Assembly: GCA_015179125.1 (NCBI GenBank)
Contig: WHVA01000087.1
Coordinates: 1-64,000, forward strand
Direction of reading: 5' to 3'
Length of the DNA stretch: 64,000 nt
Source: Gautieria morchelliformis
Taxonomy: Eukaryota > Basidiomycota > Agaricomycetes > Gomphales > Gomphaceae
The notes under the pieces are model-generated. The model ran no database searches. It saw nothing but the letters and a program-made list of their open reading frames with translations, and was not told the origin of the DNA. Shown here piece by piece: positions 43,517-55,025 of this stretch (position 1 is its first letter; each line of letters begins with the position of its first letter). Position numbers and translations under genes: made by a program.

Positions 43517-44152
43517 ATGCCTAAACAGCCGTTTGCTACGCCGCGCCGTACTGGCGCGATTTTCCCACCGCATCCGGCTTCTAGGTCATTGAAAAGAAAG
43601 CTGGACAAAGATAGAGGTGAAGAGGAAGCAGCTGAAGATGAGAATAGGTCTATCTCACCGAAACTGAAACACACTTTCATGTGTCCAGCACCGATCCTAG
43701 CTGGTGCTTCCTCCGGGTCAGTGGCTGGGTCTGTGAGGGTCCAGCAAGGTGTATTAGCAGGCAACAAAGGAATAACGGGTATGAAAAGTCTTACCAATGC
43801 GCTGACCGAACTGCAGGCTACAGTTGCCGCAATGAAGTCAAATGGTCACATCCTTGAGTCGGTTTCGTTGCCGGCGCTTGAGAATCGCGTCAAAAAGGCC
43901 ATAAACATCGGGGAGGACATACAGCAACAAATAAAAACTCTTAAAACGGCCCATGAAGAACTTGCCGCTACCGTGGAGAGCCAGGAACAGGACCTGGTCA
44001 AGATCGAGGGACGTATGGAGCATATGGATGAGATAATCGGTGAGTTGACCGAGCGGGTCAATGCACATTCCGCAAAGAAGGCAAAAGAGGAGGAAAAGTC
44101 AGCCCCAAAGAACAAGAGAGGCAAAGGCAAGAAAAACAAACTGTACCGATAG
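43517..44152 (+). CDS. Hypothetical coiled-coil protein, 211 aa
   Basis: A complete uninterrupted frame with ATG at 43517 and stop at 44150-44152. The N-terminal third is basic and Ser/Pro-rich (RSLKRKLDKDRGEEEAAEDE). Residues about 95-190 form a heptad-like helical region (LENRVKKAINIGEDIQQQIK, EELAATVESQEQDL). The C-terminus is a Lys-rich patch (KNKRGKGKKNK) that could be a nuclear localisation signal. No catalytic domain is seen. No intron or stop disrupts it, which is rare in this window. The family is not recognised. Confidence 0.6.
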   Translation: MPKQPFATPRRTGAIFPPHPASRSLKRKLDKDRGEEEAAEDENRSISPKLKHTFMCPAPILAGASSGSVAGSVRVQQGVLAGNKGITGMKSLTNALTELQATVAAMKSNGHILESVSLPALENRVKKAINIGEDIQQQIKTLKTAHEELAATVESQEQDLVKIEGRMEHMDEIIGELTERVNAHSAKKAKEEEKSAPKNKRGKGKKNKLYR

Positions 44153-44222
44153 TGATTGCGAAGCTCTTGAGATCAATTTCGCCGAGCGTAGGGTCTCGCT
44201 GTAGAAACGAAGCAATTGTACT

Positions 44223-45004
44223 TCAGGATGATTCTAGCATGGCTTGTGTTGTGATATTTTTGGTTCCTCCAAATGTGCTGGCGATAAATGCGCGGACATA
44301 GGCCTCGCGGACGATGGGATGTTCAGAAAAAGCAGCTGGCAGAAGAGTGGGATCGAAAGGAGTATTGGGGTCCGATGGATCTGGCTCAGCTGAAGGATCA
44401 TCAGACAGAAACAAGGTTCCCCGTTGTACAAAGGCCGGGTCATGAGTCAAATCAACCAGATCGTCGTCATTGTCGGAACCAGCAGGAAGATCGCCAGCAA
44501 AAGAGCTAGAAAGCGAGTCATCAGAAAAAAAGTCCACAGTTGGTCCCCGAGACCCAGCCATAGATGAAAGCTCAGAGTCAGCTGCACTGCTATGTGCCTC
44601 TGTGGCCATTTGGTCAATGGAGATGGCCCACTAGGAGCTGTGCTTTCCTGTAGGCCGGGCTCACCTTCGCTCTCGCTGTGTGTATCCTGCATATCGTGAC
44701 TCCAGCAATCCAATCCATCTCCCTCACTTGCTGGAACATCGAAGACACCTATTCTGGGCTTATCCTTACCTGATTGGCCTTGCTCAAAGTCAAAACCGCC
44801 GATCGTGGTGATTGATGCCTCATGACGTGCGTTCCCTGATGATCTCACGTGCCCCCTGCAGTCTGTGCAGTGGCAGGGTGCAGGGATGCGTGAACGTATG
44901 GATGGCATGTTGACGGTACGGTACAACTGTAGCAGTCGGCACGTCGGACTTTTTGTGCAACAGTGACGCGTCAACAACGCGTCGAGGGTGATGACGCGCA
45001 ACAT
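44223..45004 (-). pseudogene. Possible N-terminal fragment of a CACTA-like fungal transposase
   Basis: The minus frame from about 44910 has a start MPSIRSRIPAPCHCTDCRG with a C-x-C-x2-C pattern followed by a downstream His, as at the N-terminus of several agaricomycete transposase proteins. An acidic linker follows, and in another frame DSLSSSFAGDLPAGSDNDDD and PTLLPAAFSEHPIVREAYVR (44223-44540). The frame changes near 44600. The catalytic part is absent. The assignment rests on general pattern only. Confidence 0.35.
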
Positions 45005-45665
45005 AGAAGTATGTATATGATATATATATTACTTACACTACTATGCACTGAAGCAAAAATAACAAGTCCATATATATCCCCAGCCGAGACTTGGATAATA
45101 TTTGGAATATTGGCTCACATATAAGCTAAATATCTCGATAGGAGATATTTGGCAAATACTCAGAAGATATTTTGAGTTTTACTCAAATTTCTTAAGGTGA
45201 TTTTTTGGTTCAAAGTGCGGTGTATTGAGCTCGTCGCTCATGTAATAATACAGAAAATTTGGTTAATCATCACCGTTGTCACCTTCGAGTCAACAAGTCA
45301 GTATACTCGCGTAATAAACGATCGTTGCATCTGCGGTATAGTCAAGACAGCTTGTATAGGTGTGGCTGGCCGTGGCTAGAGTCAAATACCATGCAACTGT
45401 CTCGGTCTACGAGCGGACCAGCCACAAGGACTTTTCTTTCCTTACGACCACCACGTACGTGCACTAAGAGTCTTCTCTATACTACGCACAAGATACCTCG
45501 GCAGCCCCTCTCACCAGGCGTAGGATACGATGTTAAATCTCAACTTGATCACGAAAGCGAAGAATATTAAGAGGAAGCTGTTGAATACTTACAAGGCATG
45601 GAGCTTGATGTTTCCTGGTCGAAACATGGCTGATTTATCCTGTCGTCTGTCTAAAGAGAGATAAA
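45005..45665. other. Interval without a recognised gene
   Basis: AT-rich, with repeated GATATTTGG-like words around 45100-45180. No supported frame. Confidence 0.35.
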
Positions 45666-47118
45666 ATGTTCAATGTATCCCAGAACAACTTCCAGCTCCC
45701 CGAGGCGGCTCTTCCAGACCACAATCGCGCCGTCACAGGCGTGCTCCCATCAGCGAACGACCTTCTACTGAAAGAAACCAACCTCAATGCTACGAAAGAC
45801 GCTCTCGAGCTAGAGAAGACACTCTTAGATGAGGAGAAATCAGCTTGGACGACAAATACGAATGCTCAGAAGAAAAACCAGGCGTTGATCCAGCGAGGAG
45901 CAACAATCATGTTCAGGATGCACAGGCTAGAAGCGCAGCAAGAGAGGGAAACCAGGCAAGCCCTTGAGGACGGGTTGTTGCAAACGGCTCAGCAGGAATT
46001 AGACGTTATCAATCGGGAGCAGGCTGCGGTCATAAGCAACTTGTTGGCCGCTACTGCTGCCCAGGCCACCTGTGCTGCTGCATGCCTGGACGCTAAAGCG
46101 AGGGCTAATGCAATCAGCGATCGGCTCACCGAGGAACTCGATAAGGTGCACTGTGAGCGACTCCACATCGCAGAGTTAACCGAGGAAGTAAATGTCAAAT
46201 CCGCTGAACTTGACGCTCTCGTGTCCGTCGCCAGGGCTGAACCCACCGAAGCTCGCCAATTCCTCCAGAGAGCGCAAGCTCATGTGTCTCGCTTCAGCTC
46301 AGCGGCTGAGGCGATAGGCCTCGTCCAAGGACAGATTGAATCCCACGCAATACAGGCGCGAGAAGGGCTTTATTTGGTAATGGAGCAGGAACGAACGATG
46401 CATTAGACGAGGCACGGTCTGAGGCCCAGGCAACCTTTTCAGCACTTAGGAATGCACACACGGCCTTCGAGAAGCTACGAGAGAGGGAGAAGGCTAACCT
46501 GGCTGAGGGGCATGCTCGTGTAGAGCATTCGCGTGCTGTTGTTGAGATGGAGAAAGAACTTGTGAAAAAGGAGATGGCAAGACCACGTTACTTTTGATAA
46601 AGGCCGAACGGGAGAGGGAAGCATCGGTAGATGCAAAGGAAGCGGCACTGGGCGAGCTGCAAGCGGCGCGGGCGATGCGGAACGAATCAAGCAGGGCATT
46701 GCACAAGCTGGTCGCACTGATCGCGGCCGAGATGGCAATTTCCAAGTCGACATCAGATGACTTGGTCAAGAACGTGACGTCAACCGTTGAAGATCAAAAG
46801 AATGACAAGGTTGATGGCGTGATGTCCAGGTTTATATCTCACATCAGGAACAGGGGGCCTTCATCGCAGGCAATCAGCGGCACGACCAGCAGTATCGATG
46901 GAATAGAAGGCGGCAGGGCAGGTGGTCTCCAGAAGAGGTGCACATCTCTGGACGAGGGATCGCGCTCATCAGTCCCATCGGCAATCTCTCAGCTGCATGC
47001 CTTCGACTCGCCATGCAGCGAAGCAGAAACCTCCTCGACTAGCAACCTTCCCGACGTTCCCATTACTAAACCCATGACTTTGTGCCAGGAGCCCAGTGTA
47101 GCCATTGATACAAACTAA
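45666..47118 (+). pseudogene. Long coiled-coil protein, frameshifted
   Basis: The first frame (45666-46406) starts MFNVSQNNFQLPEAALPDHN and is almost wholly helical, rich in Ala, Glu and Leu. The helix continues in a second frame from about 46394 (LDEARSEAQATFSALRNAHT) and a third from about 46594 (IKAEREREASVDAKEAALGE) to a Ser-rich tail ending at 47116-47118. The two breaks near 46400 and 46580 have no good GT-AG pair of normal length, so frameshifts are more likely than introns. No enzymatic domain is visible. A structural or scaffold role is the most that can be said. Confidence 0.5.
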
Positions 47119-48480
47119 ATGATACCGATCAGAAAGGGAAATGATTTATCTGCTTCAATCGGCGAAAAAACGAAGAGGCTGAAGATCCATCGAAGCGCAG
47201 AGCCATCCACGGGAAGATGTGACAAGCAATCAGGCAGAATGAAGCTCGGGAATATAAGTAATAGGGCCTACTCCTAGGTGCGGTTATAACTTGCAGACGT
47301 CTATGGGGATAATATTACTGTAGCTCCACCTAATATCAGGCATAAAGGACAGATACCTTACGTACCTACAGCATTGAGAATCACTGGCATATGTTTTTAC
47401 GCTGTCCCAAATATTTCGAACCACACATGACCGACCATCTAGTCCCTTCCCTCGTCGAGCAGTGAAAACAGACGAGCTATAAGTATGGGCAGATCCTGTC
47501 TTTTAAACGGAAACGTGACAATGGATGTATACCCTTGAAACTTGTCGACAGACACCAGCACGATCCGAATCGTCTGAGAAGGCTGGAACTACAGCAATGA
47601 GAAGAAGGACGGGTAAAGGTGGGTCGTGAAGTTGAGTCGCCGCTCTAGTTAGTACAGTGCAAGCACATACATACACCTGTTCGACCTAACGTATAGGTTT
47701 GATTTGGAGTTTAACAGCAAGGGTCATAGTACAGTATATTAAAGAGTTAGATAGATCTTTAGAGTCCATCCACCGGCCCGTCGCCGTTTACAGTAACCGG
47801 CCAATCAGAGGCTCACATATTGCTGCGCGCGCAACGCGTCTCATGGATATTTGTAGATACAATCTCGAAGGCCACAGTGATAGGTAAGTATATTTCCGCT
47901 ATGTCTGATATCCAAGCTACTTATTGCAGCTCATTCACTTGGTACTGGAACAATCACTAGGTCGTGCAGCAACACAGGGTAAACCGAACGTATGTACTGT
48001 GATACATGCGTTGTTCATTAGAATTATCACTGCAAGAATAGTACAGGAACGCAATACTGTCGCTTGCCAGTCGTCCATAAAAATTGAATTCGAGAAGAAA
48101 TACTGTCGCACACACTGTACAGGCACATAGATTAAACGTCTTCAGCCGGAGGAGCTGTGCGGTGGAAGCTGGTACTGAACCATGTCACCGATTTCTGCAC
48201 ACGCTGGTCACTACCGTCCCTGATATGGGAAGCAGTAAGATCAGAAGAATTGCCCAGGATGGCAGAACGTTCCCCATGACATCTCATTCCATGTTTTGAC
48301 GGAATGAACTCCTCAAGCTGATAGGATGCTACCTTGGTCCATTTGGAGCGACGTGGTTTAGATAACGCCGCATGTGCGGAGGCCTTGGACCCTTGATACC
48401 AGAGATGTGACGATACAACCGATTCAAGTCCCGCAGTGCATGAATTTCGATATCCTAGATCGACGCTTCGAGGGGTGCTT
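47119..48480. other. Interval of 1.36 kb without a recognised gene
   Basis: Only short frames on both strands; none has a recognised motif. No repeat structure was noticed. Confidence 0.4.
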
Positions 48481-48499
48481 ACTGAAAAACCCGGAGGTA

Positions 48500-49310
48500 A
48501 ACTTACTTGTCTAGGAAAGTAATTAGGTTCGTCGCGGGATGGCAGTAACGTTGCTCACGTACTCTTTGAATTTAAGCTCGGCATCCTGATGGGCTATGGC
48601 AGTCTATGCGACGTTCTTCTGCAGTATCCTAATGTCCCTTTGTTTCGCAGCCAATTGGGGCCGCAGTTTCTCCATATGTTCTGTCCGGCTGCAAGTAATG
48701 GCCAGTGTCTCAGCAGCCACTTCGAGTGGTTTGTTCTCCTAGAATTCAACTTAATTAAGACGTCAGGACCAGTGGAAACAGGAGGACCCACAGGTACTGG
48801 GGGCATCATAGTGGCTTCATACGCTGACAGCCACGCAGTAATCTCCGCCTGTAACTCTGAGAGCACCTCCGTGGGGCAACTTCGATTGTTTACCACCTCG
48901 AATAACATCTTCTCTAGGTCATCTCTGCATCATAGAGCCATTCTAGAACAGTAGGGCAGTTCCCGGAATCAGAGGATGTATAATGACGTTCATGGCTGGA
49001 GGTGTCGAGTTCGTAGCTGAAGGATAGCCAATGAATATATTCAGGATGGAATGCGGTATGGACACAATCTAAATGTTCGTCCACACATTCGCGTCAAACA
49101 ATCGCCACGGAATAGATGGCCTATAGGAGGAGACATTTCAGCAACGCCATGTAAATATGAAACTCACCACAAGGGATGCCATGCGGCCTTCATGCCTCTG
49201 CATTGAAGAGCTCTCTACACATTGGACAATGGCCTGTTATGCTCGCCATGTGCGCGCGCAATGGAGACCATCGTGAGCAGGGCTGGGGATATGGAGTCAT
49301 TCCCGCGCTA
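48500..49310 (-). pseudogene. Partial RING finger and coiled-coil gene
   Basis: Minus order: SITGHCPMCRELFNAEA (about 49240-49190), the second half of a RING finger (CPxC); an intron with GTGAGT donor near 49165; then EVLSELQAEITAWLSAYEAT (about 48870-48810) and, in another frame, TEHMEKLRPQLAAKQRDIRI (about 48690-48620), a coiled coil. The first RING cysteines are missing where WD40-like sequence begins at about 49310. If complete it would be a putative E3 ubiquitin ligase of unknown target. Confidence 0.4.
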
Positions 49311-49359
49311 TGAAGGTACTGTCTCACATCCCAGGTGCCATAACCTGCGTGCGTCCTCG

Positions 49360-50017
49360 GCCTTATCCTCAGCGGCGAGTTCGAGACCGCGCGCGTGAAT
49401 ATTGCGTTGTTTGCTGCGGCGGGAGTGATAGGCCCGGGGGCTTGTGGGTCGTGTTTGCTGTTCTTTGTATTTGTTTTTGGTACTGGACAGTTTCGGATTG
49501 GACGTGGCGGGGGTTGTGATCCACCACTCGCGCGGGTTCCTGCCGTGCGTGTACAGGGCTTTCGACGGTGACCGTGTCGTATGAGTATCTGCGCCGAGAC
49601 TCGTTGGAACCCACCCGTCTTCCAAGAAGCGGACGGAGAACATGGCGATGGAAGGTGCGGGGTTAGTGCGGAACTGCCAGACGGACAGGGGACGAGTGAG
49701 ATGAATCAAATCGAGGCCTATTCCGCAACGGATGATTGGGGGAGGGCTGGCTTTTTGGTGCCATTAGGCGGGTGGCACTTTGTTTTGTGAGGCTGCCACC
49801 AGGCGGAGTTGTTGAAGTCTTTGGAGGTTTGGGGCTTGTGCTGGGTATGGGGCTGGACACTGTGTGGATTTGGGTTTTGGGCGACAGGGCTGGTTAAACG
49901 CCTGTAAAGACAGTGGGCTTGCGAGGTCATAGAGGGACGCGCTGGCGGGGAACGGAGGATGAGCCATTTGCGGGCGGATTGGTACTGGACAGTTTGGAAG
50001 TGGATGGCCACGGACAC
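49360..50017 (-). pseudogene. WD40-like gene fragment, second copy
   Basis: Minus frames repeat the block of 36819-37243: PKPPKTSTTPPGGSLTKQS, then IHLTRPLSVWQFRTNPAPSI and AMFSVRF, after which the sequence diverges into KALYTHGRNPREWWI. The WD hallmark is more decayed here than in the first copy. It again lies head to head with a C2-type gene about 690 bp away, showing that both were copied together. Confidence 0.45.
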
Positions 50018-50700
50018 TCTCGGGGCTTGATAGGGTTGGGAGGAGGCCCTAGGAACTATACGGTTGCTTTCCGTTAAGGGATTACAGATGAAGCGCGACG
50101 TCGGGCATTGGAGGGTTTAGGCTGGCTGGAAAAGGTGGGAGGGGAAATGGACCGGAGGGACAAGTGCCGCGTTTGCAGGTCTGGTAGCGGACTGCTTGTG
50201 GAGGGTAGGGTGTTAACCAGTCAACAAATCTGCAGGTGTGACCTCATATCTATCAGTGCGGGATAGACCGCGTGGTGAAATGCTTACTTGCGGTGATGCA
50301 CGTGTTGTGGGCGCGACAATGGAGAGCTCACTCACTGCAAGGCACGACACGATATGTAGCCGCGTTGCCTCTGAGACACGGACAGCTGTTCCGAAGACGC
50401 ACCGGAGACGGAGCCCATATGCGGGCGCTTCACATTGACGCCCGGATCAGTCTGCGATGACAGGTCCCCAAAGTACGCAGTACCACATGGCACCTCTCGT
50501 CGTCTGTTGCCGCCTACCACCCACCTCGAACACTGCGAACAATGAATAACGTTAAGCGCAATGATAAGGGCACGGTAGCGTAAATCCACGATCACTTCTC
50601 TAGTGAGCCAACTGTTCACTCTCCTCCCCGGAGTATCCCCACAGCAATCAAAGTTGCAGGAAAGGCTCTTTCATTTGCACTATCTATTGTATACTGACTC

Positions 50701-51990
50701 TTGTCCATGGAAACAGACTTGCGATGCACCCATCTTCCCAATGTCACACTGTTCGGCAAGCGTCCTAGTCACCGCTTCGTGAAACTCGTCGTCAATAAGG
50801 ACACCCCCCAGAAGACTGCGTTTGCTGCCAGAGGCAACACTGCCTCGTGGAATGAGCCATTCTATTTGTGCCTGAATTCCAGCGTTATTGTCTCAATGTA
50901 ATCTTAAATCCATGCACAGATTCCACTTGAATCGGTCTTTTGTGTTGGAAATTGAAGTATATGGCATCATATCATCCGACATGATGACTACATAGGCGGC
51001 GCCAGGGAAAGGATTGAGTCGCTGCTTGCAGAAGGAGCAACTGCAGGTCAGTCCTTTTCGCTCATCGACGGAATGCACGTGTAATCATCGAACACAGCAC
51101 CCGTTGCTCGCACACTGCATAAATACGACGACTGAGAGAACATGCGTGAGGTTCTGACTGTCCTAGAGTTCACCCTCACGTCTTTCGCAACGTCCGACGA
51201 GGCGCGGGAGGCCCAGTTGAACGAAGCCGTCGGCGGAACGAGAGTGGTCGATAATATGAACCCGGCGCCGTCCCTAGTTGTTGATGCAGGGGCTGGGGTT
51301 GATGTCGCCACTTCTGGCATCGATACTTTCCATACAATATCGGCTATTTGGGGTCCCCTCTTGGACAAGGTCAAGCGGTTTACCGACATCGTGGATAAGG
51401 CCTCAGAGGGATAGTTCAAATGCCGGGGGTCTCCCAGGTCATCTCATGGGCATGGTTTGCTTTATTATAGGTCAACCCTTATGCAAACATGGCATGGTCT
51501 ATCCTGTCTATTGCGCACAAGGTAAGCATATCGCATGCACCAGCTAGATAGATATATCTGACGTCTGGCCAGACGCTCATTGCTCAGAAGGACCGAGACG
51601 ATAGCATCAATGAGCTTTCGAAAACCATTGGAGACACCTATACGTTCATCCACTCGGCAGAGGCGTTGAAGATAATTGATTCGCAAAAGCAAATTATCAT
51701 GTCTTTGACAACTGGCACGATACAGTGTAGTTACTTTATCCGCGACTATGCCAAAAACAAGGACTTCTGTATGTTTGTTCCCACTTTGTCAGGCGGGGAT
51801 AGCGTTGACCGTCATTCATGGAAAAGAACCGCGAAAAATCTAGTGTCAGACGACGACAGCAAGGTCAATCAATACCAGAAATCTTGCAGCAAACTCAAGT
51901 TGGAGTTACAACAGCATGCCGTGATTCCTACTGAAATCACTGTACTACGTGTTCTGAATGTTGTTGGCGACGTCAGTGAGTTTTTCTGAT
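50701..51990 (+). pseudogene. STAND/NLR-like N-terminal part (copy 2, no NACHT)
   Basis: It starts with C2-like HLPNVTLFGKRPSHRFVKLV and GNTASWNEPFYL (50730-50870). It continues with DDYIGGARERIESLLAEGAT (50985-51045), EVLTVLEFTLTSFATSDEAR (51145 on), PLLDKVKRFTDIVDKASE (about 51355-51410), NPYANMAWSILSIAHK and FIRDYAKNKDF. The acceptor before WKRTAKNL seems lost (CAT where copy 1 has CAG, near 51820). The frame ends after LRVLNVVGDVSEFF at 51989 and no NACHT follows. It is a partial duplicate of 37832-39110. Confidence 0.7.
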
Positions 51991-53162
51991 TTGGGACCTT
52001 GATTGGATTTAAAAAGAGGGATGCTGTCATGACAGTGTCATTGTGAAATCCGCAGTAGAGTGATGCAACACCAAGTGAGGTGTCATGATCCGCATCGATG
52101 CTGACTTCAAGGTGAAGCGACTCCTGAAGCGCGAATTGAATGGAGAAGCAATCCCGTCCACATAGACCCACGAACGTCACCCATTACATAAAGTGTGATC
52201 TCAGGTACCACACGTGGCAACACATCAACATCCCTGAGCCGCTTCAAGTAAATATGGTGCGTGTCTGTCAATGTCTCTGTCACGGAAACTCAGCACCATG
52301 AACGTTCTTCGTAAACCATCATCACTATCCCTCACAGACCAAGCAAGGCTCACTGCAGTATACCGACAATTACACCACCACGTGCGATGGGCCCAACCGA
52401 ATGAGATGAGAGGGTATTGCGGCACCGCGCGCTGCCGGGAGCTGAGAATAGAAACAGGCGGTTGGATTTGAAGATCGAAACAGGCGCGCGCGCTTCTGGG
52501 GATTGGTTGATTGACAGGAGGCAGGCTTCTGGGCTTCTGCTTCCTAAGCTGATGCGTGCCTTGTGGCGTGGCGAAAGTGGTCTGTGCGCCTGACGTGAAT
52601 CACGCCCAAATGGGTATAACGTCAATACACTGATCCCCGATCGATCAAGTTGATCACGATCGTGATATACACTGCCATGTGACGTTGATCGAACGGGGAA
52701 GCGCTCTCCTGGGTAAATGAGCCTGGGGAAGCAGCCGCGTGTTGGACACGTGCCAGGAGGTGCCATGGCCAGGCACCCGCATTCGCCGGCAGACTCCCAG
52801 GGAGAAAGTACAATGGCGTGCTTGTTGGGGATGCGAGAAGGGTATAAACATGAGTATCGCGCTCAGAGGAGGACCGAGACTGGCAGGAGTGGAGCAGACA
52901 TGGAATGTTCGGAGTTAGCCTCGGGATCGATCTCCATGGAGGAGTGCGGAGACTTTTCTGTTCTAGATTGTTCTTGCCATCTTCCATCCTTTTTTTATTT
53001 TTAGTTTTAATTCTTGTTCCTTTCCACGTACACTAGACAGTTGCCACAGTGGAGATGAGGATGCCCTTCGAGTTTACAACGTGTCTTTCACGGCTCGAGC
53101 CCCCTCCGTTGAGAAGTGGAGTAGTGTCTTCTGGGCTTGGGCTCAAGCAGCCACCGAAAGCC
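51991..53162. other. Interval of 1.17 kb without a recognised gene
   Basis: Follows the point where the duplicated C2 gene ends. A TATA-like GGGTATAAACA lies near 52848, but no coding frame downstream is convincing. It ends at the Copia-2 target duplication. Confidence 0.4.
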
Positions 53163-53388
53163 TGTAGAACGAAGGAGTAAATAATAGATTGTTATTCTAC
53201 GATCTATACAAGATCGTCTGCCCTTATATACTAATTATGATGTTCCTATATTACCAATCCTTTGAGCTGATGATGCTGTGCCGATGCCGTGCTGGTGTAC
53301 CAGCATCCGGGGTCGAGAGCGATCTCGAACCTCCGGCTAAGTGCGTGCCGGCTCTGCCTCGGCCGTATCATCGTCCCAATTACTAACA
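53163..53388 (-). repeat. Copia-2 3' LTR
   Basis: The plus strand reads TGTAGAACGAAGG to CCAATTACTAACA. It is the same LTR family as Copia-1 with visible divergence and small indels (226 against 223 bp). Confidence 0.85.
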
Positions 53389-55025
53389 CTCCCCCTCAGC
53401 GAGAAGTCCCTTCGGTAAAATCCTAATTTCCCTAATAGATACCTATGTTGGTGCATGTCTAGTCCCTTTGTAAATATGTCCGCTACGTTCTCCTTCGTCG
53501 GTACGTATGTAAGTGATGCCTCGTGAGAGGCCACTTTCTCACGGATGAAATGATATGCGACATTGATGTGTTTGGTACGCGCATGATACGTTGTGTCATA
53601 CGATAGTGTAATGGCGCCTAGATTGTCTGATCGAAGTGACGTGGGCTGGGTTTGATCGATTCCAAGTTCCTCGATGAAACGCCTCAGCCAGATTAATTGC
53701 TTGGCGCCCTCGGTGAGTGCCATGTATTTGGCCTCCGTGGTAGATGGCACGATCGTTTGCTGCTTCTTCGAGCTCCATGCAATGGCTCCCCCTCCTCGTA
53801 TGGCTACATAGCCGCTAATAGACAGTGCGTCGTTTCTATTAGCATAATCCGAGTCGACAAATATTTCGAGGTCGAGACCAGCGTCTCGTCGGAAGGTTAT
53901 GCCGTCGTCACGTGACCCCTTGAGGTACCTGAGCGCGTGCTTGATCGCCGTCCAGTGCTTGGTTCCGTAAGTAGTAGTGAATTGGCTCAAATGTTGTACG
54001 GTAAAAGCCAAATCGGGTCGCGTGCTGAGTGCTGCATACATTAGTGATCCGATCGCCTTAGCATAGGGTACTTCGGCAGTTGGACCTGTTGAGTCCATAG
54101 GTATCGTGAGTTTGATCATTTTATGCAGAGGTGTAGATACGGAATGTGCCGTAGCCATGTTGAATCGATCGAGTATGATGTCGATGTAATGTCCTTGAGA
54201 CATGATCAGTGTTCCTTCATCCCTATTCATCTCAACTCTAATTCCCAAGATTTTCTTCATTTCTCCTAGATCTGTTAAAGGGAATTTTCCATGAAGCTCC
54301 CCCTTGAGCTTAATCATCCCTCCTTTGGAGTCAGCAAACAGTCCGAAGTCGTCCACATATACTGATATGACTTCGATTGAATCCTTATCTTGTCTGATGT
54401 AGATGCATTCATCGGCTGTACTTTGATGGAAGCCGAGATCGAGTAGTAATTTGCGTAAGCGCTGATGCCAAGCTCGTCCCGATTGTTTGAGTCCGTAGAG
54501 CGCTCTGTATATTCTTAGAACGCGTCCAGATCCATCATCAAAGCTGTCGGGCTGGCGCATGTAGATCTCCTTATCTATAGTTGAGTTGAGATAGGCGCCT
54601 TTGACATCCATCATTTCGATTTCCCAATCGAGTGTGTTTGCGATCGCTAATAGAACACGTAGTGAATTGAATTTGACCACGGGTGAAGTAATTTCGTAGT
54701 AATCCATCCCTGGCCTCTGTGTGAATCCTTGAGCTACAACCCTTGCTTTAGCCTTATCGAATTGTCCATCCGGTTGCGTTTTGACAGCGTATACCCATCG
54801 GCAACCAATAGCTACTCGTCTGGGTGGTAGTTCTGTTAACTCCCATGTTCCTAACGTCTTGTGTTGGTCCATTTCAATTTCCATCGCTTTCTCCCAGATC
54901 GGCGCATCATCACGTGATACCGCCGCTCTGTAATTTTCAGATTCAGTGACGATTTCTCTCGTTATGTAAACCTGCTCGGTGCATCCTGAATTATTCAGTT
55001 TCCGGTAATCTGGTCTTTGAGTGAT
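53389..55025 (-). pseudogene. Copia-2 reverse transcriptase and RNase H part
   Basis: The frame is open from about 55020 to the stop in the LTR at 53337. It has VVAQGFTQRPGMDYYEITSP, YVDD in ISVYVDDFGLFADS, and RNase H motifs FVDSDYANR and TTEAKYMAL, all preserved. It begins right at the solo LTR insertion point, so it lacks its own start. It differs from Copia-1 at scattered residues. Confidence 0.9.
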
